From contig CBDCEL010000004.1 in assembly GCA_965215845.1 (NCBI GenBank), positions 2,852,001 to 2,916,000 on the forward strand: a stretch of DNA of 64,000 nucleotides, given 5' to 3'. Below are positions 1 through 9,368 of the stretch, piece after piece. Each line of letters opens with the position of its first letter. Within the stretch, counting starts at the first letter, position 1. A program made the position numbers and the translations under genes. A model generated the notes under the pieces. It ran no database searches. It saw only the letters and a list, made by a program, of their open reading frames with translations, and had not been told where the DNA came from. This DNA is from Aurantibacter_A sp965215845. Its GTDB lineage: Bacteria; Bacteroidota; Bacteroidia; Flavobacteriales; Flavobacteriaceae.

Positions 1-1265
1 TCGTTGAATGAATTGATGGTATGTTCCTTTTCAATGAATCCGTAGCCGAGGTAAATTCCGTCTTTGACAACGATAAGTGCATCTTCCTCGATATTTCTTC
101 CTCTTTCTCGTATGAGAAAATGGTTTTTCTTTGCCTTCATAAAATCGATAGCCTTATCAACTTTTAAATTGTATTTCTTGGGTTTTTCCTTTCCCCGGCA
201 AACACCTTCGCAATTCACGATATTATAATGCGAGCAACTTTTGACCCCTTCTTGAAGGTGGCAATATTTAGGGCATAGATTGAAGTCACGACAAACATTT
301 TCTAAATAAGTGCGGCATTCAGATACACTGTAAAAAGTAGCCAAAGGGTAGGGCACCGCTTTCAATTTGTTTGGCGCAAGATGTTTGATGCCGTTTTGAT
401 CTTCGTAACTGAAAATGCCATATTGCTGCGACCGTCGCTTTTGGGCTTGATTGTATTTGGGAAAATGATGTTTTATTGCGGCAGACTCCATCAACAGTGC
501 CAGAATCTCGCTTCCTGAAAGTTCGAAATCGATATGGGCCGTTTCTCGGCAAAGTCTTGTTTCCTTATCCGATTTATCGTAAAAATGCCCCAAGACCCTT
601 TTTTTGATGTTAATGGCCTTGCCCACATAAATGATTTTCCCTTTGGTATCCCTGAAATAATAGACCCCAGGTTTAGAGGGCAATTGTTCATAGACCTTTC
701 GAGAAAGTAGTGGCGGCAAAGTAGCCTCTTGCGATCGTGAGTTCAAAAACCGCTTAAATACTTCGGGGGCTCCCTCTGCCCTTAAGAGCCTTTCAAATAG
801 TAAAACGGTCGCATGGGCATCACCGCGGGCACGATGGCGATTTTTAAGCGGAATATCAAGCGCAGAACATATTTTGCCCAGGCTATAGGAATGATACCCC
901 GGAAATAACTTTCGGGCCAATCGAACGGTACACAGTTTTTTACGCACAAATTCGTGACCAAGATCCTTGAATTCGTTTTTGATCACGTTGTAATCGAAAT
1001 TCACGCTGTGCGCGACGAAAACAGTATCCTTGGTTATCTCAAGAATGGTGGGAACAAGCTCTACCAACTTCGGAGCATTGCGGACCAAATTATCATCTAT
1101 GCCGGTAAGCCCAGTGATAAAATAAGGAATCGGCATCCCAGGATTGACCAAGGAGGTAAATTCCTCGACCACCTCATGGCCGTTGTACTTAAAAATGGAA
1201 ATTTCGGTAATCCGGTTTCCCTTGATACCGTTTCCGGTGGTTTCTATGTCGACTATGCTATACAA
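1..1265 (-). CDS. DnaQ-like exonuclease / GIY-YIG nuclease fusion (partial)
   Basis: The gene runs off the left edge, so its C-terminus is missing. The N-terminal ~170 residues form a DEDDh 3'-5' exonuclease domain (YSIVDIETTG, then HSVNFDYN and HRARGDAHAT). About residues 195-275 form a GIY-YIG domain of the UvrC N-terminal type (PGVYYFRDTKGKIIYVGKA). A Cys-rich stretch follows. This architecture is widespread in Flavobacteriia and usually annotated as a DNA polymerase III epsilon-like exonuclease; a role in DNA repair is inferred. The start is chosen as TTG at 1265 because family members begin at M-Y-x-I-V-D-I-E-T-T-G. An in-frame ATG at 1325 would add about 20 unconserved residues. Confidence 0.85.
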   Translation of the reverse strand, partial: MYSIVDIETTGNGIKGNRITEISIFKYNGHEVVEEFTSLVNPGMPIPYFITGLTGIDDNLVRNAPKLVELVPTILEITKDTVFVAHSVNFDYNVIKNEFKDLGHEFVRKKLCTVRLARKLFPGYHSYSLGKICSALDIPLKNRHRARGDAHATVLLFERLLRAEGAPEVFKRFLNSRSQEATLPPLLSRKVYEQLPSKPGVYYFRDTKGKIIYVGKAINIKKRVLGHFYDKSDKETRLCRETAHIDFELSGSEILALLMESAAIKHHFPKYNQAQKRRSQQYGIFSYEDQNGIKHLAPNKLKAVPYPLATFYSVSECRTYLENVCRDFNLCPKYCHLQEGVKSCSHYNIVNCEGVCRGKEKPKKYNLKVDKAIDFMKAKKNHFLIRERGRNIEEDALIVVKDGIYLGYGFIEKEHTINSFN

Positions 1266-1347
1266 AGGAGGTCGTATTTTCGTTTCCCCTCCATGGAATG
1301 GGTCGAGAAGAGGACACGAACCCATAAAGTTAGGACAAAGTTTTGAG

Positions 1348-1375
1348 TTGAAATTGCATTTGCAACATAGTTTTT
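1348..1375 (+). promoter_or_regulatory. Putative Bacteroidota-type promoter of the sulfatase operon
   Basis: TTG at 1348-1350 is followed after 17 bases by TAGTTTTT at 1368-1375. This fits the Bacteroidota TTG-N17-TAnnTTTG consensus at all but the last base. It lies about 45 bp before the first sulfatase ATG. The call rests on pattern matching only. Confidence 0.35.
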
Positions 1376-1420
1376 CCTCAATGGCTCTTGAGACTAAATG
1401 CGATTGCTTATTTTTAGAGG

Positions 1421-3040
1421 ATGGTTCACTTTAAATCAATTCATACGAATTTCCGCCTCAACTTAAAAAGTATCGCCCTGGTTTTGGTCATTCTATTTTT
1501 AGGATGTAAGGAAAAAATTGATCGGAAGGAATCGCGTCAACAACAAAAGCTTCCGAACATCATTTACGTACTTGCTGACGACCTGGGTTACGGTGACATA
1601 GGTTCATTTAATGCTGATGGTAAAATAAAAACACCGCATATCGATCAACTGGCATCCGAGGGAATGAAATTCACCGATGCCCATACCTCTTCGGCCGTAT
1701 GTACCCCGACACGCTATGGGATAATGACGGGAAGATACAATTGGCGAAGTCCTTTGAAGCAGGGCGTATTGACCGGCGTTTCAAAATCCCTGATTCCAGG
1801 TAATAGAACAACAGTAGCGTCACTCTTGAAACGGAGCGGATACAAAACCGCCTTTATCGGGAAGTGGCACTTGGGTTGGGATTGGGCCTTGACCAAAGGT
1901 GACAGCGTTGAGGGCTCAGGATGGAATCCCACTGATTACGAAAACATCGATTTTTCCAAACCGGTCTCAAACGGGCCAAAAGATTTGGGTTTCGACTATT
2001 CATATGGCCATTCGGGATCGTTGGACATGGCCCCATACGTATATGTCGAAAATGGAATGCCAACATCGGTTCCGAGCAAGGTAACAGTTGATAAAGGAAA
2101 GTATACTTGGTGGCGCGAAGGCCCGACCGGAGATGATTTTGTACATGACGAGGTAACCCCGAATTTTTTTGGAAAGTCCTTTGACTTTATTGAAGAAAAT
2201 TCGGAATCCGAAAATCCGTTTTTCCTCTATTTGGCATTGCCCTCGCCACATACACCGATTTTACCCACGGAGGAGTGGTTGGGCAAAAGCGGATTGAACC
2301 CTTATGCCGACTTCGTGATGCAAATCGATGATTTGATGGGGCAATTGGATGCTCTACTCAAAAAAAAGGGCATTGCCGAAAACACCATGGTTATTTTCAC
2401 TAGTGATAATGGATGTTCCCCACAGGCCGATTTTGAGATTTTGGGTGAAAAAGGCCATGACCCAAGTGCCGTCTATCGAGGGCATAAAGCTGATATTTAT
2501 GAAGGGGGGCATCGCGTACCGTTTATTGTCAGATGGCCAAAAAAGGTCAAGGCCGGTACATCTTCGGATAGAACAATATGCACCACCGATTTTTTCGCAA
2601 CTTGTGCGGATATTGTCGCTGTTGAATTGAAGGAAAATGAAGGCGAAGACAGCTTTTCGATGCTTCCCCTGTTTTCGCCCGATTCGGAAAATGAATATAA
2701 AAGGGAATCAACAATCCATAGCTCGATCAATGGCAGCTTTGCCATTCGAAGGGGAAAATATAAATTGATTATGGCACCGGGTTCTGGTGGCTGGAGCGAG
2801 CCAAAACCGAATTCCCCTGAGATCGAAAAATTACTCTCTTCACAATTATACGATCTGACGAAGGACCCGGCCGAGGAAAATAATTTGTTCGCCGAAAAAC
2901 CTGGGGTGGCCGTAGAACTTAGAAAAGAACTCTTGACCAGTATCGAAAATGGGCGTACCACTGCAGGTCAAAATCAATCGAACGACCCAAATTTCAATAA
3001 CAAAGAGTGGAAACAATTGGCCGTTTTCGAAAAAGAGTAA
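1421..3040 (+). CDS. S1-family sulfatase, lipoprotein
   Basis: A formylglycine-dependent sulfatase that would remove sulfate esters from a polysaccharide. The lipobox (LFLGC, Cys29) predicts membrane anchoring facing the periplasm or surface. The metal-binding aspartates are in LADDLGYGD (Asp53/54). The C-x-P-x-R motif is CTPTR, with Cys94 the residue that would be converted to formylglycine, and TGRYNWR follows. HTPILP and FTSDNG carry further active-site positions. The 539-aa length is normal for family S1. It is the first gene of a plus-strand run with a second sulfatase, a GH-D-like hydrolase, a GH29 fucosidase and a mutarotase, so the likely substrate is a sulfated, fucose-containing algal glycan. 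The exact S1 subfamily and the sulfate position removed cannot be read from the sequence alone. Confidence 0.93.
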   Translation: MVHFKSIHTNFRLNLKSIALVLVILFLGCKEKIDRKESRQQQKLPNIIYVLADDLGYGDIGSFNADGKIKTPHIDQLASEGMKFTDAHTSSAVCTPTRYGIMTGRYNWRSPLKQGVLTGVSKSLIPGNRTTVASLLKRSGYKTAFIGKWHLGWDWALTKGDSVEGSGWNPTDYENIDFSKPVSNGPKDLGFDYSYGHSGSLDMAPYVYVENGMPTSVPSKVTVDKGKYTWWREGPTGDDFVHDEVTPNFFGKSFDFIEENSESENPFFLYLALPSPHTPILPTEEWLGKSGLNPYADFVMQIDDLMGQLDALLKKKGIAENTMVIFTSDNGCSPQADFEILGEKGHDPSAVYRGHKADIYEGGHRVPFIVRWPKKVKAGTSSDRTICTTDFFATCADIVAVELKENEGEDSFSMLPLFSPDSENEYKRESTIHSSINGSFAIRRGKYKLIMAPGSGGWSEPKPNSPEIEKLLSSQLYDLTKDPAEENNLFAEKPGVAVELRKELLTSIENGRTTAGQNQSNDPNFNNKEWKQLAVFEKE

Positions 3041-3076
3041 TTCGATATTCTTACATTTATAATCGGAATAAAGACC

Positions 3077-4651
3077 ATGCCAAATCGAATGAACCCTATT
3101 CGCATTCTCACAATACTTCTTACGGCGTTTTTGGTGTTTGCATGCGAGCCCGAGGAAATTACCCAACCCCCGCCAAACATTGTCATGTTCTTGGTCGATG
3201 ATATGGGATGGCAAGATACGTCGGTGCCATTTTGGAAGGAGCGAACAAATTTCAACGACCTTTATGAGACCCCTAATATGGAGCGGCTCGCCAAGGAAGG
3301 TATGAAATTCACACAGGCCTATGCCACCCCTGTCTGCTCCCCGACTCGTGTAAGTCTCATGACAGGTATGAATGCCGCACGTCATCGAGTGACGAATTGG
3401 ACGCTTGAAAAAGACTCCATGAAGCGCATGGAAATCAATCACGAAACACTTAGTTTCCCTGAGTGGAATGTGAATGGGTTGAGCCCTGTTTCCGGTATTG
3501 CGAAATCTGTTTTTGCGAGTCCCTTGCCACAACTGCTCCATAATGAGGGATATTTTACTATACATTCGGGGAAGGCGCACCTGGGAGCAATCGGTACGCC
3601 CGGTGCCGATCCCAAGAACTTAGGTTTTGATGTAAATATTGCCGGTCATGCGGCGGGTGCTCCTGAAAGTTATTTGGGAACGGAAAATTTTGGCAATGGC
3701 AAGGAAGGAAAAGAAGTTTGGGCCGTCCCCGGATTGGAAAAATATCATGGGGAAGATGTCTTTCTCACCGAGGTGTTGACCAAAGAGGCATTAAAGGCCA
3801 TGAATTCTGCGATTACAGCCCAGCAACCCTTCTTTCTGTATATGTCACATTATGCTGTGCATACGCCGATTATGGCAGACGATCGTTTTTTTCAAAAATA
3901 TCTTGAAAAAGGTATGGATTCGGTTGAGGCGAAGTACGCTAGCTTGTTGGAAGGAATGGACAAAAGCCTTGGTGATATCATGGATTACTTGGAGGAAAAA
4001 GAAGTTGCCGAGAATACGATTATTCTTTTTATGTCTGATAATGGTGGTTTGAGTGCTCATGCAAGGGGAGGTGAGGCACATACCCATAACAGACCATTGT
4101 CAAGCGGAAAGGGCTCTGTACATGAGGGAGGCATTCGTGAGCCCATGTTGGTCAAGTGGCCCGAATTGGTTTCCCCCAATTCAATGAGCGATGCGCAGAT
4201 CATTATTGAGGATTTTTATCCGACCATACTTGAAATGGCCAATATCGATAGTGTACATACAGTTCAAAAAGTAGACGGGCAAAGTTTTTTATCGGTATTG
4301 AAAGGAGAACTCAATAATACCGGAAGATCTTTGTTCTGGCACTATCCCAATGAGTGGGGCCCCACTGGTCCCGGAATCGGGGCGAGCAGTGCAGTAAGGA
4401 ATGGACCTATGAAGTTCATCTATTATCATAATGATGGCAGAATGGAACTGTTTAATATTGCCGAAGATATCGGTGAGACTCAAAATTTGATGGAAGAACA
4501 ACCTGAAAAAGCAATGGAACTTGCCCAGATCTTATCAGACTATTTGAGATCTGTCGAGGCACAGATGCCATCGAACAAAGAGACAGGTGAGGTGGTTCCT
4601 TTTCCTGATGAGATGTTGAAACCAGTGATGAAAGAAGAGATAGAGGAATGA
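3077..4651 (+). CDS. S1-family sulfatase, lipoprotein (second copy)
   Basis: The second sulfatase of the operon, 36 nt after the first. The lipobox is LVFAC (Cys23); an internal ATG at 3089 is an equally good start. It has MFLVDDMGWQD (Asp41/42) and the signature CSPTR, with Cys87 the formylglycine precursor, followed by LMTGMNAARHR. HYAVHTPI and FMSDNGG carry further active-site residues. The sequence differs clearly from the upstream sulfatase, which suggests a different sulfate position or linkage rather than a recent duplication. Its stop codon overlaps the ATG of the next gene in an ATGA, so translation is likely coupled. Confidence 0.93.
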   Translation: MPNRMNPIRILTILLTAFLVFACEPEEITQPPPNIVMFLVDDMGWQDTSVPFWKERTNFNDLYETPNMERLAKEGMKFTQAYATPVCSPTRVSLMTGMNAARHRVTNWTLEKDSMKRMEINHETLSFPEWNVNGLSPVSGIAKSVFASPLPQLLHNEGYFTIHSGKAHLGAIGTPGADPKNLGFDVNIAGHAAGAPESYLGTENFGNGKEGKEVWAVPGLEKYHGEDVFLTEVLTKEALKAMNSAITAQQPFFLYMSHYAVHTPIMADDRFFQKYLEKGMDSVEAKYASLLEGMDKSLGDIMDYLEEKEVAENTIILFMSDNGGLSAHARGGEAHTHNRPLSSGKGSVHEGGIREPMLVKWPELVSPNSMSDAQIIIEDFYPTILEMANIDSVHTVQKVDGQSFLSVLKGELNNTGRSLFWHYPNEWGPTGPGIGASSAVRNGPMKFIYYHNDGRMELFNIAEDIGETQNLMEEQPEKAMELAQILSDYLRSVEAQMPSNKETGEVVPFPDEMLKPVMKEEIEE

Positions 4652-6795
4652 TTCATAGTAAATGGCTTTATTTATGCTTTGCTTTTGCGATTTCCGCTTG
4701 GGGCCAAACGCTGGAGAAAAAAGATTGGTTAAGTGACAATGACGGGTTTACGGCCTCCGCAGGCACTAGAGGGAAGAATCTGGTTTTGACCAATGGCTTG
4801 GCATTTAGAAAGATAAGGCTTGAACCAAATGCCGCGACGGTGGAATACAAAAACTTGGTCACGGGCGAATCGTATTTACGTAGTATCAAACCAGAGGCCG
4901 AAGTTACGATCAATGGCAAGGTTTATTCCGTTGGTGGTTTGGTTGGCCTCAGGGAACATGGTTATTTACTGACCGAATGGCTTGATGATTTGAGGGCTGA
5001 TTCAACTTCGTTTCACTATGATTCGCACCGTGTGGAATCCCTTAAAAGGAAGTTGGAATGGAATCAAAAAAAGCGATGGAATACGGCCAGTGGGCTTTTA
5101 CCCAAAGGCAAAGAAGTTATTCTAAAGTTTGTCCATCCATCCGAAGAACTTCAAGGAATTCAGGTAAACGTGCATTACACCATTTACGATGGCCTGCCTT
5201 TGATTTCGAAATGGATAAGCGTTGAGAACAAAAGCGGGGCCGCCATTACCTTGAACGGATTCAAAAGCGAAATACTGGCTTTTCCTGAATCTGAAAATCC
5301 TGTTGAGACCCCAAAAAGATGGAGAAGGCCCAATTTGCACGTTGAGAGCGATTATGCCTTTGGCGGTTTCACTTCAGATGAGGCCGAAACTTCCATTTTC
5401 TGGGAAGAAGACCCTGAATACACCTCACAGGTCAACTGGAAAATGGAAACCCAGTGCCTTTTGGAAGCAAAGTTGTTGGTCGGTCCGAATGTTAGTATCC
5501 CTTCAGGAAAACAGTTCGAAAGTTTTCATACCTATGAATTAATGCAAGATGGTGACGACCGGGAGCGAAATGCCCTGGGTGTTCGAAAAATGTACCGGTT
5601 GTTGGCTCCGTGGTCAACGGAGAATCCCATTTTCATGCATTTGACGACCACGGAACCCAAGGCTGTTAAGACCGCCATCGATCAGTGTGAGGCAACGGGC
5701 TACGAAATGGTGATCTTGAGCTTTGGAAGTGGACTGAATATGGAGGATACCACTTCGACCAATATCAAAAAATTCAAAAAACTCGCCGATTATGCACATA
5801 AAAAAGGGATTGAATTGGGGGGCTATTCACTTTTCTCAAGTAGAAAAATCAACGATTCCGTAGATGTGATAGACAGGGAAACCGGAAAACCGGGCGGTGC
5901 CAAATTTGGAAATGCGCCCTGTCTTGCCAGTCAATGGGGTCATGATTACCTCGAAAAGATAAAAACATTTCTCGATCGCACCGGCTTTGATCTTTTGGAA
6001 CATGACGGTCCCTATCCGGGGGATTATTGTGCCTCAACGACCCATAGATACCATGTGGGGTATGAAGATTCACAGTGGGTGCAATGGAACATGACCAAGG
6101 ATTTTTATCATTGGCTCAAGGTAAAGGATATTTACCTGAACGCCCCTGATTTCTATTACCTACAAGGGTCCAATAAGTGTGGCATAGGTTATCGTGAAGT
6201 CAATTGGTCATTGCCGCGTGACCAACAGATTATTCTAGGTCGACAGAATATCTATGATGGCACCTGGGAAAAAACACCGTCGATGGCATGGACGTTCGTA
6301 CCGTTGACCGAATATCATGGAGGAGGTGCCGAGGCCACCTTGGAGCCCTTGGGCGAACATTTGGATGCCTATGAGGCCCATATGGTTCAGAATTATGGCT
6401 CAGGTGTGCAAGCCTGTTACCGCGGTCCACGACTTTACGACACCGAACCGACCAAGAAATTGGTCGTTGACCAAATCGGTCATTATAAGAAGTATCGCAA
6501 CATATTAAATGCCGATATCATACATCTCCGCAGGCCGGATGGACGCACATGGGACGGATTTATGCATGTCGACCCAGATTTGCCTGAGAAAGGATTGATC
6601 ATGCTTTTTAATCCGACCCAAAAGCCCATTCGAGAAAGGATATCGATACCTTTATATTATACCGGACTAAGTAAGGTGGCGTCGATTTCGAAGGAAGACA
6701 AGAGCCCTAAAATCATTGAATTGAATCGCGAGTATCAAATTGAATTGGAAGTGGATATTCCTGCAAAGGATTATATCTGGTATGTTGTACGTTAA
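4648..6795 (+). CDS. Secreted alpha-galactosidase-like glycoside hydrolase
   Basis: A 715-aa protein with a cleavable signal peptide (AISAWGQT). The first ~300 residues look like a beta-sandwich. The middle third looks like a TIM barrel of the melibiase (clan GH-D) type, with strand motifs YEMVILSFGSG, GIELGGYSLF, FDLLEHDGPYPGD and VKDIYLNAPDFY. Asp453 in EHDGPYPGD sits where clan-D enzymes carry a catalytic aspartate. The C-terminal ~80 residues look like a beta-domain. Gene position between sulfatases and an alpha-L-fucosidase suggests exo-cleavage of an alpha-linked sugar from the same glycan. The GH family is uncertain. The gene is coupled to the upstream sulfatase by a 4-bp ATGA overlap. 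Confidence 0.7.
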   Translation: MIHSKWLYLCFAFAISAWGQTLEKKDWLSDNDGFTASAGTRGKNLVLTNGLAFRKIRLEPNAATVEYKNLVTGESYLRSIKPEAEVTINGKVYSVGGLVGLREHGYLLTEWLDDLRADSTSFHYDSHRVESLKRKLEWNQKKRWNTASGLLPKGKEVILKFVHPSEELQGIQVNVHYTIYDGLPLISKWISVENKSGAAITLNGFKSEILAFPESENPVETPKRWRRPNLHVESDYAFGGFTSDEAETSIFWEEDPEYTSQVNWKMETQCLLEAKLLVGPNVSIPSGKQFESFHTYELMQDGDDRERNALGVRKMYRLLAPWSTENPIFMHLTTTEPKAVKTAIDQCEATGYEMVILSFGSGLNMEDTTSTNIKKFKKLADYAHKKGIELGGYSLFSSRKINDSVDVIDRETGKPGGAKFGNAPCLASQWGHDYLEKIKTFLDRTGFDLLEHDGPYPGDYCASTTHRYHVGYEDSQWVQWNMTKDFYHWLKVKDIYLNAPDFYYLQGSNKCGIGYREVNWSLPRDQQIILGRQNIYDGTWEKTPSMAWTFVPLTEYHGGGAEATLEPLGEHLDAYEAHMVQNYGSGVQACYRGPRLYDTEPTKKLVVDQIGHYKKYRNILNADIIHLRRPDGRTWDGFMHVDPDLPEKGLIMLFNPTQKPIRERISIPLYYTGLSKVASISKEDKSPKIIELNREYQIELEVDIPAKDYIWYVVR

Positions 6796-6804
6796 ACGGA
6801 AAAG

Positions 6805-8946
6805 ATGAGGTTGAATATGAAGATTTTGGCCATAGTATTGGTCACAGGCTTTCTTTCTTGCAAAAAAGAGGTGCCGCCACCGGAACCTGTGGGTCCGGTA
6901 CCCTCGCAGCGGCAGTTGGCCTGGCATGACATGGAGTATTACGCTTTTGTTCATTTTAATATGAACACCTTTACGAACATGGAGTGGGGTACTGGGGGCG
7001 AATCACCTGAACAATTCAACCCCACTGAATTGGATACCGGGCAATGGGCAAAGGTAGCCAAAGATGCGGGCATGACAGGAATTATCATTACGGCCAAACA
7101 TCATGATGGGTTTTGCCTTTGGCCCACCAAAACGACAGAGCACTCGGTCAAAAATTCCCCTTGGAAAGAGGGCAGAGGTGATTTGATCAAAGATTTGTCG
7201 GAAGCGTGTAAAGCATACGGACTCAAATTGGGAATCTATCTTTCCCCTTGGGATCGACATGACGGTGATTATGGCAAACCGGAATACGTCGAGAAATTCC
7301 ATGAACAGTTGAGAGAACTTTTAACGAACTATGGGCAGGTGTTCGAAGTCTGGTTCGATGGCGCGAATGGGGGCTCTGGTTATTACGGTGGCGCGAATGA
7401 AACCCGAAAAATTGATAATAAGACCTATTATGAATGGGACAAGACCCATGCCATAGTTCGCGAATTGCAGCCCGATGCGGTAATCTTTAGCGATGGTGGC
7501 CCCGATATCCGATGGGTCGGTACCGAAGAAGGCTGGGCGAACGAAACGAATTGGAGCATTATGCGTCGCGATGAAATCTATCCCGGTTGGCCTCGATATG
7601 TCGAATTACGTTCAGGTCATGAAAATGGTACCCACTGGCTTCCGGCAGAGGTCAATACTTCCATTAGGCCGGGCTGGTATTACCACCCAGGGGAAGATCA
7701 TCAAGTCAAATCACTGGAGCGTTTGGTGCGCACCTATTATGAGTCAATCGGAAGAAATGGTAACTTTTTGTTGAACCTTCCTGTTGATAATCGTGGACTG
7801 GTTCACGAAAAGGATGTGGCACAATTGATGGCCTTAAAGGAACAGATTGACAAGGATTTTGCAAATGAATTGGCCCAAGGTAAAAGAATAACGGCTTCGA
7901 ACGTTCGTGGAAATAGTTCTGACTATTCGGCGGAAAATGTAAATGACGGAAAGGGTGAGACCTATTGGGCAACCGATGACACGGTCAACGATGCACAATT
8001 GACCCTTGAATTTGACGAACCTACGGAAGTTAACAGGCTGTTGCTGCAAGAATTTATTCCGCTGGGCCAACGGGTAAAAAACTTTATTGTTGAGGTCGAG
8101 GTTGATGGAGAATGGATTGAGGTTGACGGACAGACCACCATAGGCCATCGCCGGATTCTGAGATTTAAAACCTTAAAGGCATCCAAAATTCGTGTGGATT
8201 TCAAGAATGCCAAAGGTCCAATTGTCATTTCAAACCTTGAATTGTATCGGGCACCGAATTTTTTGGTTTCCCCTAAGATTATGAGGAATGTGGAAGGAAT
8301 GGTCAGTATGAAAATACCCGATGATAAAGTCAGGGTTCATTACACATCTGACGGAAGCATGCCAACAACAGAATCTAAGGTTTATGATGAATCTTTCTTG
8401 GTAGATTCCCCGACTACCGTCAAAGCCATCGCAGTCGATCCTGAGAACAAAGACCAGACCGAACCGGTTTCGGAGTATTTTGATATAGCCAAGAAAAATT
8501 GGAAAGTGGTTCGCACTTCCTCTGGCATGTTGGCCGATGCCCAAAAAATGATTGATGAAGACCCGAATACATTTTGGGCGACAGATGAGGGCGTGAAGAG
8601 GCCCCAGGAAGTCGTCATTGATTTGGGCGAGATTTATGATTTGAAAGGATTTACCTATTGGCCGATTCAAGAACGCTACCCCTTTGGGATTATTACCAAA
8701 TACGAATTTTCGACCAGCGCAGATAGCCGAAATTGGAAAGTCGTGGCCAAGGGTGAGTTTTCCAATATCGTCAATAGCCGATTGGAGCAGACCGTTAATT
8801 TTGAAAAAGCAAAGGCAAGATATATTAAATTAAAGGGATTGGATGTTGACCGATCCTTGGCCCAGGTAGCCGGCGAGGCAGGTACCGGGCAGGAGGAAGA
8901 TTTCAGGACATCCTTCCCTGAAATTGGAGTATTGACCGAAAAGTAA
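6805..8946 (+). CDS. Alpha-L-fucosidase (GH29) with two F5/8C (CBM32-like) domains, lipoprotein
   Basis: This would hydrolyse terminal alpha-L-fucose by the GH29 retaining mechanism. The lipobox is GFLSC (Cys19; an ATG at 6817 would give a more typical n-region). The GH29 barrel spans about residues 35-355 and shows HFNMNTFTNMEWG, TAKHHDGFCLWP, and VWFDGANGG with Asp185 the likely nucleophile. A first discoidin/F5-8C domain follows at about 365-480, then a short chitobiase-C-like segment at 490-560 (HYTSDGSMPTTESK), then a second F5-8C domain at 565-690 (FWATDEG). The two binding modules suggest attachment to an insoluble or long-chain substrate. It lies 9 nt after the preceding gene, in the same operon. 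Confidence 0.93.
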   Translation: MRLNMKILAIVLVTGFLSCKKEVPPPEPVGPVPSQRQLAWHDMEYYAFVHFNMNTFTNMEWGTGGESPEQFNPTELDTGQWAKVAKDAGMTGIIITAKHHDGFCLWPTKTTEHSVKNSPWKEGRGDLIKDLSEACKAYGLKLGIYLSPWDRHDGDYGKPEYVEKFHEQLRELLTNYGQVFEVWFDGANGGSGYYGGANETRKIDNKTYYEWDKTHAIVRELQPDAVIFSDGGPDIRWVGTEEGWANETNWSIMRRDEIYPGWPRYVELRSGHENGTHWLPAEVNTSIRPGWYYHPGEDHQVKSLERLVRTYYESIGRNGNFLLNLPVDNRGLVHEKDVAQLMALKEQIDKDFANELAQGKRITASNVRGNSSDYSAENVNDGKGETYWATDDTVNDAQLTLEFDEPTEVNRLLLQEFIPLGQRVKNFIVEVEVDGEWIEVDGQTTIGHRRILRFKTLKASKIRVDFKNAKGPIVISNLELYRAPNFLVSPKIMRNVEGMVSMKIPDDKVRVHYTSDGSMPTTESKVYDESFLVDSPTTVKAIAVDPENKDQTEPVSEYFDIAKKNWKVVRTSSGMLADAQKMIDEDPNTFWATDEGVKRPQEVVIDLGEIYDLKGFTYWPIQERYPFGIITKYEFSTSADSRNWKVVAKGEFSNIVNSRLEQTVNFEKAKARYIKLKGLDVDRSLAQVAGEAGTGQEEDFRTSFPEIGVLTEK

Positions 8947-8957
8947 ATCATCGAATT

Positions 8958-9293
8958 ATGAAAAGATATTGTTTGGCATTGGACTTAAAAGACGACCCCG
9001 AACTGATCAAAAAATATGAGGAATACCATGAAGAAGTTTGGCCAGAAATTCTTCAGAGTATCAAAGAATCGGGAATTCAAGAAATGCAAATTTATCGGGT
9101 CGGCAATCGCATGTTCATGATTATTGAGACCGATGATGGTTTTTCATTTGAAAAGAAAGCGGAGGTCGATGCCAAATATCCCGAAAATGAAAAATGGGAA
9201 GAATTGATGTGGAACTACCAACAAGCCTTGCCTTTTGCAAAGCCAGGCGAAAAGTGGTTGCCCATGAAGAAGGTCTTTCAAACTGAGTGGTAA
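8958..9293 (+). CDS. L-rhamnose/L-fucose mutarotase family protein
   Basis: A 111-aa member of the RhaM family, which interconverts alpha and beta anomers of deoxyhexoses. His24 in YEEYHEEVWPEI and nearby Tyr20 match the family's active-site helix. IYRVGNRMFMIIE is the second conserved stretch, and the C-terminal W-x-x-x-M-W/EKWLPM region closes the fold. The usual family length is 104-115 aa. Because the gene directly follows a fucosidase, free L-fucose is the more likely substrate than L-rhamnose. No signal peptide is present, so it acts in the cytoplasm. A terminator follows immediately. Confidence 0.88.
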   Translation: MKRYCLALDLKDDPELIKKYEEYHEEVWPEILQSIKESGIQEMQIYRVGNRMFMIIETDDGFSFEKKAEVDAKYPENEKWEELMWNYQQALPFAKPGEKWLPMKKVFQTEW

Positions 9294-9296
9294 AAT

Positions 9297-9318
9297 ACCC
9301 TTTTAAGGGTTTTTTTTT
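9297..9318 (+). terminator. Rho-independent terminator of the fucoside operon
   Basis: ACCCT and AGGGT form a short stem (ACCCTTTTAAGGGT, 9297-9310) followed by eight T. It starts 4 nt after the mutarotase stop codon and closes the 1421-9293 operon. Confidence 0.8.
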
Positions 9319-9368
9319 AGAATTTGATAAAATAGAATTTTGTTACAGAGTAAAGCTTTCCCTTTACG

